DNA of 64,000 nt from Streptomyces sp. SID12488 (GTDB lineage: Bacteria > Actinomycetota > Actinomycetes > Streptomycetales > Streptomycetaceae). This document shows, piece after piece, positions 57,685 through 64,000 of the stretch. The stretch is from contig NZ_JAAGLT010000012.1 in NCBI RefSeq assembly GCF_010548275.1, forward strand, positions 1 to 64,000, written 5' to 3'. Position 1 is the first letter of the stretch, and each line of letters opens with the position of its first letter. The notes beneath the pieces are model-generated. The model was not told the origin of the DNA. It worked only from the letters and a program-made list of their open reading frames with translations, and searched no databases. Made by a program: the position numbers and the translations under genes.

Positions 57685-59691
57685 ATGTCCTCGCCCGTCC
57701 CACAGTTGACGTGGTTCCTCGCGCGCCGCTCCGGCCGCCGCGGCCTGCACAGCCAGTTGCTGGCGGCCGGCGCCGCGGCCGTCGGTTCGCTGATCCTGCT
57801 GGTGCTGACGGCCGCCTTCTTCGGCAGCGGTGCCCGCGCCCACGACACGGCCTGGCGCACCCCGGCCCCCGACCGGCACGGCACCGCCGTACAGACGCTC
57901 GGGACGACGTACCTCGGCGACCGCCCGGTCACCGTCGTGGCGCTGGCCCAGTTGCCCGGCCACAAGGCGACTCCGGCGCCCCCGGGGCTGGCCTCGTTCC
58001 CCGAGCCGGGGCAGATGTACGTCTCGCCCGCCCTGGCCGATCTGCTGCACAGGACGCCGGCGAACCAACTCGCCGACCGCTTCCCGAAGGTGTCCTCGTA
58101 CGGCAGGATCGGCGACGGCGGCCTCGCGGCGCCCGAAGAGCTGGTGGCCGTCATAGGGAGGGATGCCTCCGACCCGGCGGTCTCCACCGCGGCCGAACCA
58201 CTCGGCCTCTTCGGCCAGTTCGGCGGTCAGACCGCACGCGCGGTGGTCTCCGGCTTCGACGGAACCGACGTCAGTGTGTTCACCTCGGCGGACAAGCCCG
58301 CGGTGTCGATCGGGGTGGCCATTGTCGCCGTCCCCGTGATCGTGCTCGCCGCAGCCGCCGGACGGCTCGGGGCGGCCCGGCGTGAGCAACGGCTCGCCGC
58401 GTTGCGACTTGCCGGGGCGACACCGCGCCAGATCGTCGCGATGACCGGCCTGGAGTCGGCGGTGGTCGGCGCGGCCGGGGCCCTGACGGGCGCGCTGGCG
58501 TACTGTCTGCTGCTGCCCGCGCTCGCGGAGATCCCGTTCGGCATCGGCACCTGGTACACCGGCCAGTTGTGGGTGGGGCTGCCCTGGCTGCTGGCGGTCG
58601 TGGCGTTCGTGGCCGGTCTCATCGCGGTGAGCGCCATGATGACGTTGCGTCAGGTGGCGATCTCTCCCCTGGGCGTGGCCCAGCAGGCGAACCCGCGCCG
58701 TACGCGCCTCGTCCGCCTGGTCCTCTTCGCCGCGGTCCTGATCTACATCTACGTGACGGCCTCGTCGGGCGACGCGAGCGCCCGTCAGCAACTGGCGATG
58801 CTGCTCATGTTCTACGGCGCTTTCTGGCTGCTCGGCCCGTGGGTCGTGGACCGACTCGGGCGGATCACGGCCCGCTTCGCCCGCCGCCCGGCGACCCTGC
58901 TGGCCGCGCGCCGGCTCAGCGACGACCCGCGCGGCTCCTGGCGCACCGTCAGCGGACTTGTCCTCGCCGGGTTCGTCGCCGGGTTCTTCACCGTGGGCAA
59001 CGTGAGCATCGACGACTACCGCTTCCCCGGCCAGGTCGCCGTACCCACCACCAGCACCGCCACGGCCCGCACCGCCACCGCCGAGGCCCGCACGCTGCTC
59101 CACGCGGCCGGTGTGAAAGCGACCGTCACCACGAGCGACGGCGACGACGGAATACTGTTCGGCACGCCGGGAGTGGTCGTCCACGTCTCCGGCAGCACCT
59201 CACAGCTCGACACGGCGGTCACCGCACTGTCGGGCCTGGTGCCCGGCAAGCTCCCTTACACCCAGGCCTATGCCACCGCCGAGAACGATGCCTTCACCGG
59301 CCGGCTTGGCGAACTCGGCACCGCCGCCCTCGCCGTCAGCTTCCTCGTCGCGACCGCCTCCGCCGGGCTGACCGCCGCCGCGAACGTCCTCGACCGGCGG
59401 CGCGTCTACGCCTTGCTGCGGCTGGCCGGCACCCCGTTGAAGCTCCTGGACCGGGCCAGGTTCCGTGAGACGGTCCTCCCGCTGGTCGTCCTCGCTGGCG
59501 GCACCACCGCCGCCGGAATCTACGCCGCCTTCCAGGTCAACAAGCTGTTCGACACCACGATCAGCACCTCCGGCGCGATGACCCTGGCGGTGTGCGTGAC
59601 CGTGGGCGCACTGACCATGTTCGCGGCGATCGGAGCGAGCAGACCCCTGCTGCGGGCGGTCACGGCGGATGCGGCGCAGACGGCCGACTGA
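57685..59691 (+). CDS. FtsX-like ABC permease
   Basis: 668 residues with two FtsX repeats. One helix near residue 30 is followed by a large extracytoplasmic region (about 55-205), three helices (about 210-330), further helices near 340-390 and 430, a second external domain, and three C-terminal helices (about 545-665). REQRLAALRLAGATPRQI is the cytoplasmic loop typical of BceB/MacB-type permeases, and RRRVYALLRLAGTPLKLLDRAR repeats it. Such transporters sense or remove peptides and lipids at the membrane rather than moving small solutes. GGAG five bases before the ATG. Transport partner is the ATPase upstream; control is probably by the flanking two-component genes. Confidence 0.88.
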   Translation: MSSPVPQLTWFLARRSGRRGLHSQLLAAGAAAVGSLILLVLTAAFFGSGARAHDTAWRTPAPDRHGTAVQTLGTTYLGDRPVTVVALAQLPGHKATPAPPGLASFPEPGQMYVSPALADLLHRTPANQLADRFPKVSSYGRIGDGGLAAPEELVAVIGRDASDPAVSTAAEPLGLFGQFGGQTARAVVSGFDGTDVSVFTSADKPAVSIGVAIVAVPVIVLAAAAGRLGAARREQRLAALRLAGATPRQIVAMTGLESAVVGAAGALTGALAYCLLLPALAEIPFGIGTWYTGQLWVGLPWLLAVVAFVAGLIAVSAMMTLRQVAISPLGVAQQANPRRTRLVRLVLFAAVLIYIYVTASSGDASARQQLAMLLMFYGAFWLLGPWVVDRLGRITARFARRPATLLAARRLSDDPRGSWRTVSGLVLAGFVAGFFTVGNVSIDDYRFPGQVAVPTTSTATARTATAEARTLLHAAGVKATVTTSDGDDGILFGTPGVVVHVSGSTSQLDTAVTALSGLVPGKLPYTQAYATAENDAFTGRLGELGTAALAVSFLVATASAGLTAAANVLDRRRVYALLRLAGTPLKLLDRARFRETVLPLVVLAGGTTAAGIYAAFQVNKLFDTTISTSGAMTLAVCVTVGALTMFAAIGASRPLLRAVTADAAQTAD

Positions 59692-59758
59692 GGACGAAGT
59701 GCGACGTCAGGACCGACCACAGGAGGCCAGCTCCCGCCCCTTCCTCTCAGCCTCCCCT

Positions 59759-59782
59759 CCCCACCCCACCCCACCCCACCCC
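59759..59782. repeat. Pentanucleotide tract (CCCCA)4-CCCC before the response-regulator gene
   Basis: Five runs of four C separated by single A, 17 bases ahead of the start codon. The complementary strand has five G4 runs with one-base loops, an ideal G-quadruplex motif, and the transcript would be C-rich in its leader. Such a tract is also prone to slippage. Confidence 0.75.
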
Positions 59783-59799
59783 TGAGGCATGATCGAGCC

Positions 59800-60510
59800 A
59801 TGACCGCCGCCCCGCCCAGCCCTCCGATCCGTGTCCTCATCGCGGACGACCAGGACATGGTCCGTACCGGCTTCCGCTTCTTCCTGGACGCCCAGCCCGA
59901 CATCACCGTGGTCGCCGAGGCCGCCGACGGGGAGGAAGCAGTGACGCTGGCCCGCCGTGAGCGTCCTGACGTGTGCCTGCTGGACATCCGGATGCCCAAG
60001 CTCGACGGTCTGGAGGCGACCAGGCTGCTGGCCGGTCCCGGTGTCGCCGACCCGATGCGGGTCGTCGTGGTCACCACCTTCGACCTCGACGAGTACGTGT
60101 ACGGGGCACTGCGCGGCGGCGCCTGCGGCTTCCTGCTCAAGGACTCGGGGCCCGTCCTCCTCGCGGAGGCGGTACGAGCCGCGGCGGCCGGTGACTCCCT
60201 CGTGTCGCCGTCGATCACGGTCCGTCTGCTCCAGCACATCACCGCCCCGCAGGCCACGGCGTCCCGCCCGGCGGCCCCGTCCCCGGTTTCCACGGCAACG
60301 CTCAGGGAGCCGCTCACCGACCGGGAGCTCGACGTGGTCCGGCTGGTCGCCCTGGGCCGTACCAACGCCGAGATCGCCTCCGCGTTGTTCGTCTCCCTCT
60401 CCACGGTCAAGACGCACCTGTCGAGTGTGCAGGCGAAGCTGGCCGCCCGGAACCGGGTGGAGATCGCGGCCTGGGCATGGCAGAACGGACATGCGCGCCC
60501 GGAGGCGTGA
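59800..60510 (+). CDS. LuxR/NarL-type response regulator
   Basis: 236 residues. Receiver domain with acidic pocket DD (LIADDQD), phospho-acceptor D62 (CLLDIRMPKLDG), Thr in VVTTFDLDEYVYGAL and Lys in FLLKDSG. A Pro/Ala linker follows, then a LuxR helix-turn-helix (LTDRELDVVRLVALGRTNAEIASALFVSLSTVKTHL). It is probably phosphorylated by the kinase at 54998 and should control the ABC genes between them. A C4A repeat tract lies just upstream; the ribosome site (GAGG) is 11-12 bases away and weak. Confidence 0.9.
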   Translation: MTAAPPSPPIRVLIADDQDMVRTGFRFFLDAQPDITVVAEAADGEEAVTLARRERPDVCLLDIRMPKLDGLEATRLLAGPGVADPMRVVVVTTFDLDEYVYGALRGGACGFLLKDSGPVLLAEAVRAAAAGDSLVSPSITVRLLQHITAPQATASRPAAPSPVSTATLREPLTDRELDVVRLVALGRTNAEIASALFVSLSTVKTHLSSVQAKLAARNRVEIAAWAWQNGHARPEA

Positions 60511-60592
60511 GGGTGGCGAGTCACCCGAATGTGGCGCGTTCGACGTGAAGCGGCTATGCAGAAACAGGACGAGTTGAAAGTACGATCAGCAA

Positions 60593-61129
60593 ATGTCTGA
60601 CATGATCGAAACCACGCCCGGCTGGCTGGCACCCGACGAGCTCGAGCAGTCTCGCGCACGGATGCCGATCCTGTACGTCGAAGCCGTACCGGTGCGCGTC
60701 GACGACAACGGCGAAGTCACCAAGATCGGCCTGCTCCTGCGCATCAGTTCGGACGGCACGGTCAGCCGCGCTCTGGTGTCGGGCCGCGTCCTGCACCACG
60801 AGCGCGTGCGCGACGCCCTCCTGCGCAACCTGGAGAAGGACCTCGGCCCGGTGGCACTGCCCCGGGTTCCGGCCTCCCCGCAGCCCTTCACCGTCGCGGA
60901 GTACTTCCCGACGTTGGGGGTCACCCCGTTCCACGACCCGCGCCAGCACGCGGTGTCGCTCGCCTACATCGTCCCGGTGGCCGGCGACTGCCGTCCCCGC
61001 CAGGACGCCCTGGACCTGGTCTGGTTCAGCCCGGAGGAGGCGTCCTCCCCCGTGGTCCAGAACGAGATGCCGGGCGGCCAGGGAGTCCTCCTCAAGCAGG
61101 CCCTCGCCCATGTCGGCCGCCTGTCCTGA
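60593..61129 (+). CDS. NUDIX-hydrolase-like protein (DUF4916)
   Basis: 178 residues. The sequence fits the actinobacterial DUF4916 group that databases describe as NUDIX-family: it starts MSDMIETTPGWLAPDELEQ and contains PILYVEAVPVRVDDNG, a VTPFHDPRQHAVSLAYIVPV strand pair and LDLVWFSPEEA. A canonical Nudix box (Gx5Ex7REUxEExGU) is not visible, so hydrolase activity is doubtful. No strong ribosome site precedes the ATG. Stand-alone gene. Confidence 0.75.
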   Translation: MSDMIETTPGWLAPDELEQSRARMPILYVEAVPVRVDDNGEVTKIGLLLRISSDGTVSRALVSGRVLHHERVRDALLRNLEKDLGPVALPRVPASPQPFTVAEYFPTLGVTPFHDPRQHAVSLAYIVPVAGDCRPRQDALDLVWFSPEEASSPVVQNEMPGGQGVLLKQALAHVGRLS

Positions 61130-61152
61130 ACAGGGCAGACTGTCAAATCCCA

Positions 61153-61197
61153 GGAATTACCAAGGTTTCCACATCATTTCCATGGAAATTGAATTCC
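61153..61197. other. AT-rich palindromic patch between the NUDIX gene and the ABC remnant
   Basis: A 14-bp perfect palindrome ATTTCCATGGAAAT (61176-61189) is nested between GGAATT (61153-61158) and AATTCC (61192-61197). The surrounding 70 bases are far richer in A+T than anything nearby. It may be a promoter/operator left from a lost gene or a recombination scar; nothing identifies it further. Confidence 0.4.
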
Positions 61198-61304
61198 GAG
61201 ATTTCGACTGACGGCACACGGGGCCGTGTCAAGTTTCCTTTCATCGGGCGGCGGGGTGGCCGGGGCAACATCCCCGAACACCCCGCCCGCGCGGAACTCC
61301 TCCC

Positions 61305-61829
61305 GTGCACCCCGGTCCAGCGCGCACCGGGACAGGGCGGCCCGACGGCAGCGTCGAGGCGGCGGCCCACACAGCCGACGCGCACGGCTTCATCTCCGCG
61401 CTCCCCGACGGGTACGACACCCGCGTCGGCCCCAACTCGGCGCGGCTGTCCGGTGGGCAGTTGCAGCGCCTCGCCATCGCCCGGGCCGTACTGCGCGACG
61501 CGCCGGTCCTCGTCTTCGACGAGCCCACAACCGGCCTCGACGCGATCGCCTCCCGCCGCATCGTCGGACCGCTGCGCCGCCTGATGGCCGGCCGCACCAC
61601 GATCGTGATCACGCACGACCTGGATCTGGCTCCCGACGCGGACCGCATCCTCGTCATCGACCAGGGCCGCGTCGTGGAGACCGGCCGCCACGACGAACTC
61701 CTCGCCCTGGGCGGCACCTATACCCGCCTGCACAGCTCCCGAAGGGAGGCCTCCGCCGATCCGGCCGAAGCCTCCCCACCCTCGCTCACGCCTGCCCCGT
61801 ATGCCGTGGTCGGCGGCCCCGAGGGCTAG
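61305..61829 (+). pseudogene. Truncated ABC exporter ATPase domain
   Basis: 174 codons that read as the second half of a multidrug-type ABC exporter ATPase. Recognisable similarity begins near GRPDGSVEAAAHTADAHGFI, then signature LSGGQLQRLAIARAV, Walker B VLVFDEPTTGLD, H-loop VITHDLDLAPDADRILVIDQG and the usual tail. Walker A, the Q-loop and the whole membrane domain are missing, and the sequence before residue 10 is unrelated. It cannot function as an ATPase, so I call it a remnant, probably a deletion product whose left edge coincides with the AT-rich patch. Confidence 0.75.
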
Positions 61830-61907
61830 TACTACGGCGGACAGGCGTCCTGAGCCCCGACTCCCGAGGGGTTGTCGCCGCTGCCCAGGAGCCGGGCCGC
61901 ACCGGAT

Positions 61908-64000
61908 TCAGGCGATCTCGACAAGCAGGTCGCCGCCCTCCACCTGCTGGATCCTGTTGATGGCCAGCCTGGTCACCTTCCCGGCCTTCGAGGCGGTGAC
62001 CGCGGCTTCCATCTTCATCGCCTCGATGGTGGCCACCGTGGCGCCGGCCGCCACCTCGTCCCCCTCGGCGACGGCAAGGGTCACCACTCCGGCGAACGGC
62101 GCGGCGACATGCCCGGGGTTGGCCCGGTCCGCCTTCTCCGTCGCCGGGATGTCGGAGGACACGGCGGTGTCGCGCACCTGGATCGGCCGGAGTTGACCGT
62201 TCAGCGTGGACATCACGGTGCGCATGCCGCGTTCGTCGGCCTCGCCCACGGCCTCCAGCTCGATGAGCAGCCGTACGCCCGGTTCGAGGTCGACGGCGTA
62301 CTCCGTCCCGGGACGGAGCCCGTAGAAAAAGTCCTTGCTGGCCAGCACGCTGGTGTCGCCGTAGGTCTGACGGTGCGTCTCGTACTCGCGCGTCGGCCCG
62401 GGGAACAGCAGCCGGTTGAGTGTCGCCCGCCGGTCCTTGGCCAGCCCTGTGCGGTCGTCCGCGGTCAGTTCCGCCATGGGCTTGGCGGCTGCGCGGCCCT
62501 CCAGCGCCTTGGTGCGGAACGGCTCCGGCCAGCCGCCGGGCGGGTTGCCCAGCTCGCCGCGCAGGAAGCCGATGACGGAGTCGGGGATGTCGAACCTGTT
62601 CGGCGTCGCCTCGAAGTCGTCCGGCGAGACGTCGGCTCCGACGAGGTGGAGTGCGAGATCGCCGACCACCTTCGACGAAGGGGTGACCTTCACCAGCCGG
62701 CCGAGGATCCGGTCGGCGGCGGCGTACATCGCCTCGATCGCCTCGAAGCGGTCGCCGAGGCCCAGCGCGACCGCCTGGGTGCGCAGGTTGGACAGCTGCC
62801 CACCGGGGATCTCGTGGTGGTAGACGCGCCCGGTCGGCGAGGCGAGGCCCGCCTCGAACGGTGCGTAGATCTTCCGGACGCTCTCCCAGTACGGCTCCAG
62901 GTCACCCACGGCCTTCAGGCTCAGCCCGGTGGGCCGCTCTGAGTAGTCGGTTGCGGCGACGATGCCCGACAACGACGGCTGCGAGGTGGTGCCCGCCATC
63001 GACGCCACCGCACCGTCGACCGCGTCCGCACCGGCCTGGATCGCCGCGAGGTAGGTGGCGAGCTGGCCGCCCGCCGTGTCGTGGGTGTGGATGTGCACCG
63101 GCAGGTCGAACTCACGGCGCAGCGCCGATACCAGGGTCGCGGCGGCCGGGGCCCTGAGCAGGCCCGCCATGTCCTTGACGGCCAGGATGTGCGCGCCCGC
63201 GTCGACGATCTGCTCGGCCAGCCGGAGGTAGTAGTCCAGGGTGTACAGCCGCTCGGACGGGTCGGACAGGTCTGACGTGTAGCACAGGGCGACCTCCGCG
63301 ATCGCCGTTCCCGTCTCGCGTACGGCGTCGATGGCGGGCCGCATCTGCCCGACGTCGTTGAGCGCGTCGAAGATCCGGAAGATGTCGATGCCGGTGGCCG
63401 CGGCCTCCTGGACGAAGGCGTCGGTCACCTCGGTCGGGTACGGCGTGTAGCCCACGGTGTTCCGGCCGCGCAGCAGCATCTGCAGACAGATGTTCGGCAC
63501 GGCCTCGCGCAGGGCGGCCAGGCGGTCCCAGGGGTCCTCGGCGAGGAAGCGGAGCGCGACGTCATAGGTGGCGCCGCCCCAGCACTCCAGGGACAGCAGT
63601 TCGGGCAGGGTCCGCGCCACCACCGGGGCGATGGCGAGCATGTCCTTGGTACGGACCCGAGTGGCCAGCAGTGACTGGTGGGCGTCGCGGAACGTGGTGT
63701 CGGTGACGCCGATGGTCGGTGACTCGCGCAGCCATCGGGCGAAGCCCTCCGGGCCGAGTTCGACGAGCCGCTGCCGGGAGCCGGCGGGCGGTTCCGCGCT
63801 CGGCAGGGGAGGGATCTTGCCGACCGGGTCGATCAGCTCGGGCCGCTCGCCGTGCGGCTTGTTCACCGTGATGTCGGCGAGGTAGGTGAGCAGTTTCGTG
63901 CCTCGGTCGGCGGAGTGACGTGCCGTGAGCAGGTGCGGTCGTCGCTCGATGAACGATGTCGTGACCCGGCCGGCCCGGAAGTCCGCGTCGTCGAGCACGG
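61908..64000 (-). CDS. pyc: Pyruvate carboxylase, C-terminal two thirds (cut by window edge)
   Basis: About 697 residues in the window; the N-terminal biotin-carboxylase part lies beyond the right edge. The visible part starts near the linker (TSFIERRPHLL, LADITVNKPHGE), then the carboxyltransferase barrel with GVTDTTFRDAHQSLLATR, ECWGGATYDVALRFL, RIFDALNDVGQM, AVKDMAGLL and IHTHDTAGGQ. It ends in a biotinyl domain with the biotin-accepting Lys in EAMKMEAAV. It carboxylates pyruvate to oxaloacetate. The inner ATG at 63998 is not the real start. Confidence 0.95.
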   Translation of the reverse strand, partial: VLDDADFRAGRVTTSFIERRPHLLTARHSADRGTKLLTYLADITVNKPHGERPELIDPVGKIPPLPSAEPPAGSRQRLVELGPEGFARWLRESPTIGVTDTTFRDAHQSLLATRVRTKDMLAIAPVVARTLPELLSLECWGGATYDVALRFLAEDPWDRLAALREAVPNICLQMLLRGRNTVGYTPYPTEVTDAFVQEAAATGIDIFRIFDALNDVGQMRPAIDAVRETGTAIAEVALCYTSDLSDPSERLYTLDYYLRLAEQIVDAGAHILAVKDMAGLLRAPAAATLVSALRREFDLPVHIHTHDTAGGQLATYLAAIQAGADAVDGAVASMAGTTSQPSLSGIVAATDYSERPTGLSLKAVGDLEPYWESVRKIYAPFEAGLASPTGRVYHHEIPGGQLSNLRTQAVALGLGDRFEAIEAMYAAADRILGRLVKVTPSSKVVGDLALHLVGADVSPDDFEATPNRFDIPDSVIGFLRGELGNPPGGWPEPFRTKALEGRAAAKPMAELTADDRTGLAKDRRATLNRLLFPGPTREYETHRQTYGDTSVLASKDFFYGLRPGTEYAVDLEPGVRLLIELEAVGEADERGMRTVMSTLNGQLRPIQVRDTAVSSDIPATEKADRANPGHVAAPFAGVVTLAVAEGDEVAAGATVATIEAMKMEAAVTASKAGKVTRLAINRIQQVEGGDLLVEIA

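Noticed and set aside
59520..60659. A 379-residue minus-strand frame over the response regulator
   Set aside because: Shadow frame with Ser/Arg-rich composition; the opposite strand has a complete receiver and LuxR domain.

Overview
The window looks like a piece of a Streptomyces (or close actinomycete) chromosome. It has very high G+C, GTG and TTG starts, many 1- or 4-base start/stop overlaps, a WhiB-family protein, DmdR/IdeR-type iron boxes, a tRNA-Pro without an encoded CCA, and an intergenic repeat that I associate with Streptomyces. I cannot name the species.

Layout. (1) 1-7070: an inositol-catabolism locus. A sugar-type ABC transporter (permease N-terminus and binding lipoprotein, minus strand) diverges from iolC, an aldolase-like gene, iolB, iolD and a GntR/UTRA regulator (plus strand). 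A tiny unlisted ORF made of four 27-bp repeats sits between the aldolase gene and iolB, overlapping both. (2) 7154-39898: a hydroxamate-siderophore cluster. It holds an 18.8-kb five-module NRPS with MbtH, followed on the same strand by an amidohydrolase and a 78-residue protein; two FecCD permeases, an ATPase and a GNAT enzyme; a formyltransferase and an ornithine N5-monooxygenase; a two-subunit ABC exporter; and a FecB-type lipoprotein. Iron boxes sit at all three control regions. (3) 39965-46962: two divergent secreted GH43 enzymes, one with ricin-type lectin repeats and the other a 1738-residue protein with two GH43 modules. (4) 47146-53488: an SDR-like gene with an apparent frameshift, tRNA-Pro, a DUF309 protein, CobF, a DHA2-type MFS transporter with an unusual C-terminal domain, a TauE/SafE permease and an alpha/beta hydrolase. 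(5) 53600-60510: WhiB and Dps, an M24-peptidase pseudogene, and a histidine kinase diverging from a DUF4333 protein, an ABC ATPase, an FtsX permease and a LuxR-type regulator. (6) 60593-64000: a NUDIX-like protein, an AT-rich palindromic patch, a truncated ABC ATPase remnant, and the C-terminal two thirds of pyruvate carboxylase.

How the siderophore genes fit together. The monooxygenase would make N5-hydroxyornithine and the formyltransferase N5-formyl-N5-hydroxyornithine. Signature residues read by eye give Ser for modules 2 and 4, an ornithine-type code (DMENLGLINK) for module 3, an hydroxyornithine-like but unverified code for module 1, and an unassigned code for module 5. N-methyltransferase domains sit inside the A domains of modules 1 and 3, and the last domain is an epimerase with no thioesterase. 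The predicted product is therefore a pentapeptide, N-Me-(f)hOrn / Ser / N-Me-hOrn / Ser / X. It belongs to the coelichelin/scabichelin/albachelin type but I cannot equate it with a known compound. The exporter pair would secrete it, and FecB, FecCD and the ATPase would take back the ferric complex.

The observations most worth following up are the repeat-built micro-ORF in the iol operon, the complementary decay of ATPase motifs in the exporter pair, the His-to-Leu change in C domain 3, the NRPS that ends in an epimerase, and the MFS transporter carrying a winged-helix-like tail.
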